This document shows positions 9,503-20,600 of a DNA stretch of 64,000 bases, one piece after another. Source of the DNA: Saprospiraceae bacterium (GTDB lineage Bacteria; Bacteroidota; Bacteroidia; Chitinophagales; Saprospiraceae); NCBI GenBank assembly GCA_020629255.1, contig JAHDDR010000002.1, positions 1-64,000 of the forward strand, given 5' to 3'. Made by a program: the position numbers and the translations under genes. Positions within the stretch are counted from its first letter, which is position 1. Each line of letters begins with the position of its first letter. The notes under the pieces are model-generated. The model worked only from the letters and a program-made list of their open reading frames with translations, made no database searches and had not been told where the DNA came from.

Positions 9503-12500
9503 TAATCATAACCACCACCATAACCTCCTCTATATGTATTCACCCTGCGCCGCTTTTTGTAAAGGACCGCTTCCGTAGCATCCTTTTCAAATTTGTTCAT
9601 TTCTTTGGCATCATCAAAATCCATTTCTGTGTATTTTGATTTTGAATAACTGCTTTTATATTGGATAGGTTTTTCCTTGTCCAATTTATAAGCAATGTAC
9701 TGTATGCCCCATTCTTCAGATTTATTTTCATTACCCGAATACCCATAACCATCATCTTTTTTCTTGCTTTTGAAAAAATAGATAATGTATTCATCTTCTT
9801 CATCTATTAAGACACTGTCTTTTAAAAATACGATACTATCAATAGAAGGATAAGTGGTATAATCATATAAATAAGCCTCTGCAATGGCTTGTTGGTTTTT
9901 GTAAGCTTTCGGAAATTTATCCAGTTGTTTTAATTTTTTTAATTGTCGATATAAATCCAAGCGGGTCTTTGGATTTTCCGCCAACTTCGTCATGATTCTT
10001 GGATCGACATAAGAATTGTGTTTGGCCAATTGTGCCAATAAAATAGTTTTTGTATAAGGGTTTTCTAAAGTTTTTATTTTATTGAACAATTCACTTACCG
10101 CCTCTTCCTTGTGGAAGGGTGCCAACAAAGAAATATATTCATCCAAAAGAGAAGGAGAAGAATTATAACTGCTCCCATAATATCGATCCGATTTTTTATT
10201 CAGCTCGCTGGCTTTTTTCCTTTTATATTCAATTTTCATTTCATTCAATAAAAGCCCTTTGTATTTTTTTAGGATTTTAGTTTTTAAATGACCTTTATCT
10301 TTTAAATGGGCTGCCAATTGGTACACCCAATTTTTATATTCAGGAATAGAAGAATAATCCATTAATTCAGGAAATAAAATATTGCCATATTTTACGGCGG
10401 TCGAATCCATTAATGGACGAAACGTTTCATAAATGTTTCTTTCTGTAGAAAGAGGAATATCTGTCTTTAATAAAGTCAAAATTGATTTGAAATTATTTTC
10501 ACTGGGATTTTTTGCTAAGGCATTGATGACCTCCAATTGTATTAAACTATTGTCTTCGGATTGGATATACTTATTTTTAAGATAAGGAAAAACACGAGGG
10601 TCTTCTATGTTTCCTAATTCTTCCAATAGTCCGATTTTTATTTTCATTTCTTTTTCTTCGAACTCGTAATTTTCGATGGTTTCGATTAAGGGTTGTACAT
10701 CTTTTTTATCAAAAACAATATATTCATACGCCTTTAATGTATTGGCGCGGGTAAGGCTATCGGAACTATGTATATTGTCGAAAAAAATACTCGATTTTTT
10801 ATGAAAAGGACTTCTTCCAATCAATGTATCTGCCAAAATGAAGGTTTGGAAAAAAGTATCTATAAAAGTAGAAAGAGGTTCGTCAGAATAATGATCGTAT
10901 TGTAATAAATACATCACACCATGATTTAAGACATAATAGTTGTGAATGGATTTAGTGCTATTTTTCCGACTTAATTCCATAGCATAAAAAGGCTGGCCTT
11001 TTTTAAGTGTCCCTTTTTCTTTTTTGCTAATGATGTGATCATCTTCCTCCCATTTTCTTTCAATTCTATTCCATATCGAATCTAGATGTTCTACTTCATA
11101 AAAACTATGATACTTATTGTATGAAATATGGATGACTTCCTTGTAAGGTGTTTTAAAACTAGCACTTTGGTATTTGGACGAAAGTGTATCTTTGCTTTGA
11201 CGCATACCGTAAAAATCAAAGTACGGAGGCGATTCTACAGAAGAAATAACTTCGAAAAATAAACTCGTATCAATTTGTAATTCATATTTTTCATCTTTAT
11301 GGAGATAAGGTTTGAACTGGAACGAATCGAAATATTTTTTACTGGAAATACTATCCACTCCCACGGTTCCCATCATATAATAACGAGGTCCTTTTTTTAT
11401 CGAAAATAAATCCATCCTATCCCCATCTTTAGTCGTAGAGGTCGAATAAGAATGAGGGAAAGGGAAATCATCTCTTTGTGCATAAGAATGTATGGATTGT
11501 GCAGAAGTGTCAATTTGGTCATACCATATTTTATGCAAATATTCAAGCTCGAATTTGTCACTTTCCAAATATCTATAATCGTGATAAACCAAAGCTTGTG
11601 CAAAATAAAAACCTCCATCTTTACCCATGCTTTGGATCATCAAAGGACTGCCTTCCGAAGCATAAAGATGGTTGCCGTCCATAATAGGACTACCTGGAAT
11701 TTCTATTTCGAAATCACCATAAAAAGGTTGAACGGTTTTTGAAACATTTTCTTCTTTTTTCAATTTTAGGCTATTAAAATATTTGCTTCCATATTGCAAA
11801 GCATAATCCTTTTTTCCTCCCAATTTGAAAACTATGATTTCCAAAGGGGTTTCAACAATTAAATATTTTTGATGTTCGCCACTCTTTGTTTTATTTTTAA
11901 TTTCTATTGCCGGATATCCTTGGAAATTAATTCTATTTTGTTGTTCTATTTTTCCAGGAATATTTTCATACAGCATATCCTCAATTTCATCCAATCCGAA
12001 TTTATCCTTGTTCAATTTAGAAAAAGTAGGGGTTCTGAAAGAAAGAAAGTATGCACCGTTCGTTATGTCAAGAGAAAGTCCGACTTGTAAACCGTTATAA
12101 CTGAACTCATATAACTGTTCAGGTAAGTCAACCGAATAAAAATTATCAGAAGAAAAATATGTTTGATGCGGTCTATTTAAGAAATTCGTTTCAAAATTAT
12201 CTTTAATGTTTATTCCTTTTGGAGTCAAGTCTCCTTCGATAGCCGTAACCGAATAACCCTCCTCTCTCAAATATTCTATCACGCCTTTTTTTCCCGGTAA
12301 ATGGGCGGCACCAATGCCAACAAAGACTGTTCCCTTCTGCATAACGCTATCCATAGCCTCTACAATATTCCTGTTTCGTTCATAGAGCATATATTCATTA
12401 TACAATTCGGGATAATAATCTTCATTCAAGGAATCAATCAAATCCAGATTTTTATCCCGGTAAGCATCTTCTGTTAATTCTACAATTCCTTTTTTCTGTA

Positions 12501-13113
12501 ATTTCTTTTTCAACCACGGAGAAAATTCCTTTTTATCGTCGTAAGCATTTAATGCCGCTTTTTTTGTAAGCTGATCCGCTTCTTCGATATCTTCTAGGGC
12601 AAGCACCGGTTTTTTCTGTTTGCTCCCTGCCTGAAAAATAAACATATCCAAATAGGTCTCTTCTTGGAAATTTTGTTGGGCATCGCTATTGCGGTATAAA
12701 ATGCCATTCACCAACTCGTTATTTTGTTTTAGGATATATTGGAAATTCTTCTCGTCGGGGAAATGAGGGGCAAAAGAAGAATAAAGTTCATTGTCCATAC
12801 CATACCCACCACCACTGACTTGATCCAACATCAGATCCATCCAATCTTCAGGATTGGTTTCCAATGCCACTTGATCCACTTCTTGCAAGGCCTGATAAAA
12901 TTCATCATTCAAATGATAGGCGATTTTATAACTCACATGCATTGTGCCATACAAATAGGAAGGTTTCTCCATGCCCTTGCCCTCTATTTTCCAGAACAGG
13001 CTTTGGTATTTTTGAACATTCTCCTCCTCTTGGGCTTGTAATGGAAAAAAGCCAGAGGCAAACAATAAGATAAAGAAATAGGATAAATAAGTACGATTGG
13101 ATAAGTATGCCAT
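9499..13113 (-). CDS. TraB/GumN-family protein, very large, with HEAT-like C-terminal region
   Basis: This is a predicted secreted protein of 1204 residues with an N-terminal signal peptide (hydrophobic stretch about 11-27, ending LQAQ). Residues about 35-300 form a TraB/GumN domain, shown by the first motif YLYGTMH and the second motif GIGAAHLPG, which together resemble the metal-site motifs of TIKI-like metalloproteases. The usual family length is about 290 residues, so some 900 residues are extra. The middle (about 320-800) is beta-rich and unrecognised. Residues about 810-1090 are helical repeats of HEAT-like character (for example LIQLEVINALAKN). The tail is glycine- and tyrosine-rich (GGYGGGYDY). 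The gene runs divergently from the ClpA-like gene. Its stop codon shares the bases TTAA (9499-9502) with the stop of the opposing pseudocaspase gene. Function is unknown beyond a possible envelope protease. Confidence 0.72.
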   Translation of the reverse strand: MAYLSNRTYLSYFFILLFASGFFPLQAQEEENVQKYQSLFWKIEGKGMEKPSYLYGTMHVSYKIAYHLNDEFYQALQEVDQVALETNPEDWMDLMLDQVSGGGYGMDNELYSSFAPHFPDEKNFQYILKQNNELVNGILYRNSDAQQNFQEETYLDMFIFQAGSKQKKPVLALEDIEEADQLTKKAALNAYDDKKEFSPWLKKKLQKKGIVELTEDAYRDKNLDLIDSLNEDYYPELYNEYMLYERNRNIVEAMDSVMQKGTVFVGIGAAHLPGKKGVIEYLREEGYSVTAIEGDLTPKGINIKDNFETNFLNRPHQTYFSSDNFYSVDLPEQLYEFSYNGLQVGLSLDITNGAYFLSFRTPTFSKLNKDKFGLDEIEDMLYENIPGKIEQQNRINFQGYPAIEIKNKTKSGEHQKYLIVETPLEIIVFKLGGKKDYALQYGSKYFNSLKLKKEENVSKTVQPFYGDFEIEIPGSPIMDGNHLYASEGSPLMIQSMGKDGGFYFAQALVYHDYRYLESDKFELEYLHKIWYDQIDTSAQSIHSYAQRDDFPFPHSYSTSTTKDGDRMDLFSIKKGPRYYMMGTVGVDSISSKKYFDSFQFKPYLHKDEKYELQIDTSLFFEVISSVESPPYFDFYGMRQSKDTLSSKYQSASFKTPYKEVIHISYNKYHSFYEVEHLDSIWNRIERKWEEDDHIISKKEKGTLKKGQPFYAMELSRKNSTKSIHNYYVLNHGVMYLLQYDHYSDEPLSTFIDTFFQTFILADTLIGRSPFHKKSSIFFDNIHSSDSLTRANTLKAYEYIVFDKKDVQPLIETIENYEFEEKEMKIKIGLLEELGNIEDPRVFPYLKNKYIQSEDNSLIQLEVINALAKNPSENNFKSILTLLKTDIPLSTERNIYETFRPLMDSTAVKYGNILFPELMDYSSIPEYKNWVYQLAAHLKDKGHLKTKILKKYKGLLLNEMKIEYKRKKASELNKKSDRYYGSSYNSSPSLLDEYISLLAPFHKEEAVSELFNKIKTLENPYTKTILLAQLAKHNSYVDPRIMTKLAENPKTRLDLYRQLKKLKQLDKFPKAYKNQQAIAEAYLYDYTTYPSIDSIVFLKDSVLIDEEDEYIIYFFKSKKKDDGYGYSGNENKSEEWGIQYIAYKLDKEKPIQYKSSYSKSKYTEMDFDDAKEMNKFEKDATEAVLYKKRRRVNTYRGGYGGGYDY

Positions 13114-13323
13114 TCTCTAATAATAATTTAAAATAATTGGGAGTTACCCTGATAATTTCAGGAAGGGCAAAATACAATTAATTCTTATTAGTCGCCTGTA
13201 TCCCCACATTAAATTACGAAAATTAATCTTGTCCTTTCAAAAGTGTTGTGGATTCTACATTTTTGATTAATTTTCCGATTCTTTTGGAATTGATCCTTGG
13301 CAGACTCAATAAAGCACAGATTC
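13114..13323. other. Divergent intergenic region (TraB and ClpA-like genes)
   Basis: This 210-bp AT-rich gap separates two divergent genes and must hold promoters for both. On the plus strand the best -7-like match is TACATTTT at 13256, with TTG at 13229. The spacing of 24 nt is longer than the usual 19-21, so this is weak. No convincing TAnnTTTG was found for the minus-strand gene. No repeats or RNA genes were seen. Confidence 0.35.
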
Positions 13324-16300
13324 ATGAGCCAGATTTCGATGGATGTGCCGGTCATTGTACGGCAGGTAAAATTGGAAGGGAAACTGAATTATCAGATTCG
13401 CCCATTGTTCTTTTCTTACCCATCCGTAACCCATCGTCGTTATGAAAAAGCTGAATCCACATTCAAGAATGAACTTAAATTTTATTTCCAGAATTATGTC
13501 CTGAGCCGTCCCGCCTTACCGAATTACTTGTGGTTCCGTTTCCATCCCGATGTCCAATACCAAATCGAACATTTCGAATTCAATTTGGGCAAACAATACG
13601 TGAAAGGAAATTTCGCCTATGCGGTATTCAACATGCAAAATGATAAATATGCCTTTCTTCCCAATATGAATAATTTCATGTTCATGTTGAAAACCAATGA
13701 AAAAGGAAAATATGACATCAAAGAAGGAGTAGGGCAAGTCATAGAATATCTTCTAAAAACATATCGGAAGAATTTAGGTAACTCCCATTTGGAAATAGAG
13801 CCTTATACATCCAACAAAAGCGAATTCAAATCTTCCATAAAATGCAATGTCAAGGTAGACGAGCAACCCTATCCCTTCGAAAATGATTTTGCTTCGATGT
13901 TTTTTGCCGGTTTCGGACAACAATCGGATTTTAACGGGAGTGTTGAAATTTATAAGGTAGGACATGATTTAAATGATAAATTTCCAAGCGACTTGCTAAC
14001 CGCTTGGTATCGGGAAAAAGAAATTTCAAGAATTGGTGAAGCTCTGTTTTCCAAAGAGAATACACCCATCGTACTAGTAGGAAAAGAAGGAGTAGGGAGG
14101 AAAAGTATTCTTCACGAAGTGTTGTATCGTTACCTCAGAGAGAGGGAAGGAACAGAAGATGAACTTCTCAAGAAAGTATGGCACATCGACCCGACTCGGA
14201 TCATAGCTGGTATGAGTATAGTGGGGATGTGGCAGAAACGCTTCGAATCCATTTTGAAATACATTCAGACTCGAAGGAAGAATGTCAAGAAAACCAATGA
14301 TCGTTCATCCGATATTCTATTCTTTGATAATCCCGTCGCTTTACTAAGAATCGGAAAGTCGTCCCAAAACGACATGACACTCAGTGATGTCATGAAACCA
14401 TATTTGGAAAAAAGACTTTTGCAAACCATCATTGTCGCTACGCCAGAAGAATGGAAGGTCGTACAAGAAAAGGATAGAAGATTTTCCGACTTGTTCAGTG
14501 TAGTACGAATGGATGAACCCGATCAGGTGACGGCAGTAAAAATGGTGTTGCAACGTAGAAAGTTATTGGAAGTCGAATACAGTTGCAAAATTTCGGCTCA
14601 TGCCATCTATAAACTGTTTGCCATCCATCGAAACTATTTTAAGAGAAGAGCCTTGCCCGGTGGCGTGATGCAACTCCTCAACCAAATGGCAGTCAAATAC
14701 AAATTCCATTCCATTGATGTAAATGAAATAGAACAGGAATTCGAAGATTATAGCGGCTTGTCTCCTATCCTTACGGATGATACCATCACCTTTGCCGAAA
14801 ACGATGTGAGAAACGAATTGGCACTTCAGCTCGTAGGGCAATCCGATGCCGTTGATGCATTGGCCGATTCTATCCATTCCATCAAAGCGAAACTGGTTAA
14901 CCCGAATAAACCCAAGGCATCTTTTATGTTTATTGGTCCTACAGGAGTCGGGAAAACCCAAGCAGCGAAAGTATTGGCAGAATACATGCTAGGAGGCGAA
15001 CAACAACTCATGCGTTTCGATATGAACGAATATATCGACGCTTCTGCCATTACCCGGCTAATAGGCGATCAAAACAATCCGGAAGGACAATTAACGGGAA
15101 AAGTAAGGTACAATCCTTTTGGAATTGTCTTGTTGGATGAAATCGAAAAAGCACATTCCAAAGTACATGATTTATTATTACAAGTGTTGGATGATGGCCG
15201 CCTGACTGATAGTTTGGGAAGAACCGTTGACTTTTCGAATACCGTCATCATCATGACATCCAATATCGGAGCGGATCAAGTGTATTCCAGAGTGGGTTTC
15301 GAACCCAACCAAAGTGAAATTGATGCGGTATACCGCAAAGCAGTCGAAAACCGCTTCCGTCCGGAATTCATCAATCGAATTGATAAAATCGTCATTTTCC
15401 AACCCTTAAAGCAGAAGCATATTTTGGGCATCGCCCGATTGCAAATCAATGAGCTGCTCAAACGGGATGGTTTTGTAAGGAGAACGACCATACTTAATAT
15501 TTCTGAGGATGCCCTAGCATGGGTCTCTAGCCGTGGCTTCGATGAAAAAATGGGAGGACGTGCCCTGAAACGTCAAATAGAAAAAGACTTGACTGCCCTT
15601 TCTGCCGAACAACTTTTAGAAGCGGATAGCGATACACCGGTCATCATGGATATTTTCCTTAAAAATAATCGACTCTTACCTCGCATCACCCCCTTGGATT
15701 TTACACCCACTGGAGACAGTTCCTGGTTGCCTTCTTTACCCGAAGAGAAAAAAGGAAAGAAATTTTATGGCCATTTATTGAGAACCATAGAACGGGTGGA
15801 AAAAAGCATTCAACGGTACGAAGAAAAACAAAAAGGCAATGATGAAATCATTGTGATTGGTGCGCACAATGAAGATTTGGATTGGCAATACTATGATTTC
15901 AAAGATCGCTTGGTGAATGTCAAAGAGAAGGTCAAGGAAACCATGCTGGGTTTTAGGGATAGTTATTTCAAAGGAGGCCCGGCACTTCCCCTTCGCTTGA
16001 AAGGCGGTGGTTTGGGGAGTTATATCCAGAAAAGCCAAGCCTCCACGAAGGGCTATCGCCAATTATTGAAGGATAAATTATTCCAAAAACAAGCCCTGGC
16101 AGAACTCAACGAATTCTATCGGCTGGCATCGGATCAATTTGATAGTCTGAATACCGAGTTTTTGGACAATTATTTGGATGCCGCATTTTTGAGTTTGCAA
16201 TCCAAGGGCTTCCTGAAGGAACAATCGGATGAGGTAACCTTGGAGTACAGTTCTTGCATCGATGGCAAAGGCAAAAAAGAACTGGATTTCCTAATGGATC

Positions 16301-16653
16301 TGCACAAATCTTATTTTGATGATGCAGAAATCCAATACGAAGAATTTCGAAAGGCAAGAAAAATAGTAGCAGACTCCCATTCATTATATGAATTGATCAA
16401 AGGAGAGAGAGGCATACATTTGTTCTATCGAACACACCAAACACCCTTGCCCTTGCGGGTAGAAATAAAATGCACCGACTATCCTGAAGAAACATCCATC
16501 ATGCGAGTTTTGAGATTATATGATCTCAAAGCAACATTAACGGATTTGAGAACCGGCTTCTCCAATGATGTCAGCATCACACCCAAAGAATTCAAATTGA
16601 TATTATATGCTGGTTTGGATGAAAAAACCAGAAACGAAATTATGAGGGTATAA
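13324..16653 (+). CDS. ClpA/ClpC-like double-ring AAA+ ATPase with dead first ring and unusual flanking domains
   Basis: This protein has 1109 residues from the ATG at 13324; an in-frame TTG lies nine codons upstream. Residues 1-240 are an unrecognised N-terminal domain. The first AAA+ module (about 245-450) has a damaged Walker A (GKEGVGRKS, 253-261, Arg in place of the key Lys) and a Walker B-like strand without the catalytic Glu (LFFDNP). The second module is intact: GPTGVGKT (538-545), LLDEIEKAH, sensor strand IIMTSNIG, and an arginine-rich small domain (GGRALKRQIEK). No ClpB-type middle domain is visible and I see no ClpP-docking loop. The last 360 residues are extra. They contain GERGIHLFYR (about 1027) and LYDLKATLTDLRTG (about 1062-1075), which recall peptide chain release factor sequences on either side of the missing GGQ domain. 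I infer a specialised unfoldase or remodelling ATPase. Confidence 0.72.
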   Translation: MSQISMDVPVIVRQVKLEGKLNYQIRPLFFSYPSVTHRRYEKAESTFKNELKFYFQNYVLSRPALPNYLWFRFHPDVQYQIEHFEFNLGKQYVKGNFAYAVFNMQNDKYAFLPNMNNFMFMLKTNEKGKYDIKEGVGQVIEYLLKTYRKNLGNSHLEIEPYTSNKSEFKSSIKCNVKVDEQPYPFENDFASMFFAGFGQQSDFNGSVEIYKVGHDLNDKFPSDLLTAWYREKEISRIGEALFSKENTPIVLVGKEGVGRKSILHEVLYRYLREREGTEDELLKKVWHIDPTRIIAGMSIVGMWQKRFESILKYIQTRRKNVKKTNDRSSDILFFDNPVALLRIGKSSQNDMTLSDVMKPYLEKRLLQTIIVATPEEWKVVQEKDRRFSDLFSVVRMDEPDQVTAVKMVLQRRKLLEVEYSCKISAHAIYKLFAIHRNYFKRRALPGGVMQLLNQMAVKYKFHSIDVNEIEQEFEDYSGLSPILTDDTITFAENDVRNELALQLVGQSDAVDALADSIHSIKAKLVNPNKPKASFMFIGPTGVGKTQAAKVLAEYMLGGEQQLMRFDMNEYIDASAITRLIGDQNNPEGQLTGKVRYNPFGIVLLDEIEKAHSKVHDLLLQVLDDGRLTDSLGRTVDFSNTVIIMTSNIGADQVYSRVGFEPNQSEIDAVYRKAVENRFRPEFINRIDKIVIFQPLKQKHILGIARLQINELLKRDGFVRRTTILNISEDALAWVSSRGFDEKMGGRALKRQIEKDLTALSAEQLLEADSDTPVIMDIFLKNNRLLPRITPLDFTPTGDSSWLPSLPEEKKGKKFYGHLLRTIERVEKSIQRYEEKQKGNDEIIVIGAHNEDLDWQYYDFKDRLVNVKEKVKETMLGFRDSYFKGGPALPLRLKGGGLGSYIQKSQASTKGYRQLLKDKLFQKQALAELNEFYRLASDQFDSLNTEFLDNYLDAAFLSLQSKGFLKEQSDEVTLEYSSCIDGKGKKELDFLMDLHKSYFDDAEIQYEEFRKARKIVADSHSLYELIKGERGIHLFYRTHQTPLPLRVEIKCTDYPEETSIMRVLRLYDLKATLTDLRTGFSNDVSITPKEFKLILYAGLDEKTRNEIMRV

Positions 16654-16693
16654 TAGAAGATGATTGATGTAAGGAGCAATCATGAAAATCCCA

Positions 16694-17458
16694 TCAAATA
16701 TCCCCTTTCAGCCAATACACAAAAATGCCTACCCATTCCTTGATGAGTGCTTCCCATTTCCATAATATTTTTCCACTCGGTAAGAAAATGCTTCTAGGGC
16801 GGTTCGGTGTCTCTGAAATGAAATCGGTGGGATAAGGAGTAACATCAATGCCTTGATTTTTAAAAAGAGCCCTCGCCCTCCTCATGTGGAAGGCAGATGT
16901 CACTAACAAACATTTTGCATCAGGCAGAATCTGGTTCAAAAGCCGCTTGGTGAATAGGGCATTCTCATACGTATTCCTAGAATCGGGTTCAAGCAAAATA
17001 TCCATTTCAGAAATACCCATTTCAAGAAGAAATCCTTTTGTAAGAATAGCCTCGCTAGGTGTTTTTTCCCAAATATTCCCAGAACCACCACTCATCAGGA
17101 TTTTTTTACCTTTTCTGGCTCGATAAAGCTGTAAAGTAGCAATCAACCGGTTTCCCCTTTCATTGGAGATGTATTGATGACCCAATTGCTTGTTATAACT
17201 AGAGAATCCACCCAATAAAATGATATAATCATAATGGTTCTCCATCGAATCAACTGTTACCATCTTTCCCTCCCAGCCCTTGCATACAATATTGAAAACA
17301 AAAGGGTTGGAAAAGAGAACCAGTATGGATATTCCAAGAGGAATACAATATTTCCGCCATGCCTTTTTCCTGAAAATAAAATACAGGGCAAAACAAAGCA
17401 ATACCCAATTAATAGGAGCCAAAAAGAAATAAATAGCCTTGGATAAATAAAACATCAT
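16694..17458 (-). CDS. YdcF/SanA/ElyC-family (DUF218) membrane protein
   Basis: This 254-residue protein has two N-terminal membrane segments (about 3-28 and 38-58) followed by a DUF218 domain. Family features include the strand YIILLGG (about 81-87), the motif KILMSGGSG, SRNTYENALFTK, and LLVTSAFHMRRARALF, which together form the conserved acidic/polar pocket and the His-Arg segment. Members such as ElyC and SanA act in envelope integrity and peptidoglycan precursor metabolism in other bacteria; the exact reaction is not settled. The gene is convergent with the ClpA-like gene (40-nt gap) and divergent from the giant repeat protein. The start is either of two adjacent ATGs at 17458 or 17455. 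Length and topology match the larger ElyC/YdcF type. Confidence 0.82.
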   Translation of the reverse strand: MMFYLSKAIYFFLAPINWVLLCFALYFIFRKKAWRKYCIPLGISILVLFSNPFVFNIVCKGWEGKMVTVDSMENHYDYIILLGGFSSYNKQLGHQYISNERGNRLIATLQLYRARKGKKILMSGGSGNIWEKTPSEAILTKGFLLEMGISEMDILLEPDSRNTYENALFTKRLLNQILPDAKCLLVTSAFHMRRARALFKNQGIDVTPYPTDFISETPNRPRSIFLPSGKILWKWEALIKEWVGIFVYWLKGDI

Positions 17459-17604
17459 TTCGTTAAAGGGTAAGATTCATGACAAAATTATTAGCATAAA
17501 AATTCATGTCACATTACGGATTTACTATATTTACATGGTTTTCCAAACATAGACACAACATGATTCAGTCTAATATTAAGCAATTCATATCGTTTTCATA
17601 TCAG

Positions 17605-20600
17605 ATGAAGCTACTAAAAATTCTATTGGTTTTTATTGCAGTATTCCTTTTTTCTATGAATGCTGATGCTCAAAAAAGACTTCGCTTAATCATCACGCAA
17701 GTTTGTGTGGATGGTGATAACGATTGTGATGGAGGGCTATTTTCATCAGATAATGACCATTATTGGTCATGGGAGGGTGGTTCAGTAAGTAATGAGTGTG
17801 TAGGATATGACAATACGGCACCGGATTATTGTAGGGCACCCAATAGAACCATTTATGATGAAGAATTTAATTGCCCTTCAGATTGGCCAACGGGTAATTT
17901 GGGTTTCACTTGGTATGTTTCTGAATGTGACGCATGCGGATGTTTGGCAGGTACACTAACGGGCTCAGATGCTAGCATGGGAATTTCTTTCCCTTATCCA
18001 GCTAGTAATGTAGGGGGAGGAAGCACGAATAATACGACGTATACCATTTTTAATGCTCCAGGTTGTTTTGATAATCCAGGTAATTACACCTTTACCATGG
18101 AGTGGGTGGTTTCTGGTTCATATCCGGGAACGGGCAATGATATGTGTGTAGATGCTATAAACTTAGGAACACTGGGTTCTGGAGCAACAATAGGAAATGC
18201 AGGTTTGAGCAATTACAATAATTTTTGTGCCACATCTACTGGAGATCCAGGAGCCTCTTGGTCTAATGAACAAGGGGTCTGGTTTACCTTTACTACATCG
18301 GCTACACCCGGTTCCATCATTACCATAGATGGTTATAATGACCCCCAAAGTTTGGGAGATCAAATAGACATGCAATTGGCTTTATTCGAATCATCTGGTG
18401 GATGTGCCGGGCCTTTTACTCTAATAGAATCCGATTTCGATCCTCTGTTTTATAGTGAGACAATGGAAGTTAATTGCCTTAAGCCCAATACGACTTATTA
18501 TATCTTAGTAGATGGTGATAGTAACCTTGCTAATGCTTTTAATGGTCAAGAAGGTTACTTTGGCATGACTGTGGCAGACAATGGAATTCCTGCTGCTACC
18601 AACGACTTGGTTTGTGATGCTATAGACATGGGAATCCTTCCATTCGGAGGTACTTTAGGTAATTCATCAGTAAGTTCTTACAATAATATCTGCGGTTCCA
18701 ATACGTCAGATCCGAATCCAGCCAATTGGGACAACGAACAAGGCGTATGGTTTTCGTTCACCACTGGAGCACAAGTTGGAACAACAGCAGAAATAGTAGG
18801 AGAAAATGACCCTTCCGGATTAGGTGACAACATGTCGATAGAATTCTCTTTATATGCATCAAGTAATGGTACATGCAGTGGTACATTGACCGAAATTTCA
18901 GATGCGGTAGATATCATCGATTTAGGCTTTGGCGAAAGCATGACAGTTGAATGTCTAGAACCCAACACCACCTATTATTTATTGGTAGATGGTTTCGACG
19001 ATCCCTTTACCGACTTTTTGATAGAAGGGTATTTCGGTTTGAGTATTGAGGACGATGGTACCGTACAAGCAGCAGATTATATTTGCGATGCAGAAGATCT
19101 TGGAGCCGTACCTGATGGAGGTTCAGTGACAACCAATTTCCCAAATCAGTCTAATATTTGTGCTACACCTGCTATAGACGGTATGGGAGGTTTGGATCCC
19201 GTTCCTGGGCAATGGCAATTGGATGACCCCACAGACCAACAAGGGGTTTGGTTTGAATTCACAGCACCTCCAAGTGGTTCTGCCGGAATTTTTATCAATT
19301 CGACTGCGGATTTAAATTTCTTAGACTTAAATGAGAGTATAGATATATATGTGGCTTTGTATCAAACAAATGATAATACCTGTTCAGGTACACTAGATTT
19401 GGTAGAAGAACAACATTCATCTACTTCTCCCTGTGGTTTGGATTTTTCTCCTTCCGATTTATTTGATGAGCAGTTGGATGCCTATTGTCTTAATCCGGGA
19501 CAAAATTACTGGGTCATGGTACAAGGGGATCCCAATTTGCTTTTAACAGATATTGATGGAAGTGTAGATGGAACACAAGGGTATTTTACCATAGATGTAA
19601 CCGATTTAGGCTTCCCTTCCACCCACTATTCTTTAGGAGGTAATGATGATGTTTGCTTTGCAACACCATTAGGTGCTCCAACCGTAGGGGGTGGCCCCAT
19701 TACCTTGACCGACCAAAGCAATCATTGTGCATCAGCAGAGGTTGAACCCAATAACTTTGGTTTTACCAATGAAAGCGGAGTTTGGTATTCTTTTATCGCT
19801 CCTACGTCTGGTATTGTTCAGATTTGGGCATTGAACCAAGAACCATTGGATGGAGTGACTTTATGCCCTCCTCCTGTTCCCTTATATCAAGATGCCATAC
19901 AAATTGAATTAGCTGTTTTTGAAGCGGTAAATGGTATAACTTGTGGAGGTAGCCCTACACAAAACCAAAATGATATCAATTTGGGTAATCCGATTGCTTG
20001 GGATAGCGAAGTCGATCTATTGGATTTCTTGATTTCCAATGATGTTTTAGATGGAGGGATTTCAATAAACGATGCGGCTAATGATGAGTACATGGTTGCA
20101 GAATGTTTGACCCCCGGCCAAACGTACTATATCATGGTGGATGGTAATCCGAATGTATCAAGTGTCCTTCAAAACCAAGATTTGATTGAAGGTATATTTA
20201 CGATTACAATCGAGGCGATAGACCAACCACCACCAACAGGCAATGACCTACCTTGTGATGCCATTGCCTTAGGGCAACCACCCGCCGGAATTGGAGGAAG
20301 CATCGGTGGCACAACCGTTTATAATAACTATTGTGCCACACCGGATAATGAACCTCCTGTTGATGCGTTTGATCCGGATTCTACCGTATGGTTTACATTC
20401 GAAGCTCCGGCAACAGGAAGTGTTATGATAGAAGCCGTTTCTCAAGGTGGTCTATTGGATGATGAAAGTATCAATCTCCAAATGGCCGTTTTCCAATCGG
20501 ATTATGACCCAGCGACCCAACAACCCTGCGAAGGCTCATTTTATGAATTAGTAGGGCAGGATGATAACCTTTCCTTAGATGTGGATATAGAAGAAATTCA

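Noticed and set aside
11452-11742. Plus-strand frames opposite the TraB gene
   Set aside because: They lie wholly within a long, well-supported minus-strand gene and their sequences look like low-complexity antisense translation.
14563-14961. 132-codon minus-strand frame inside the ClpA-like gene
   Set aside because: It overlaps the conserved ATPase core on the other strand and shows no recognisable domain.
16660-16683. Short hairpin ATGATTG...CAATCAT between the ClpA-like and YdcF genes
   Set aside because: A 7-bp AT-rich stem with a 10-nt loop and no T run is too weak to call a terminator.
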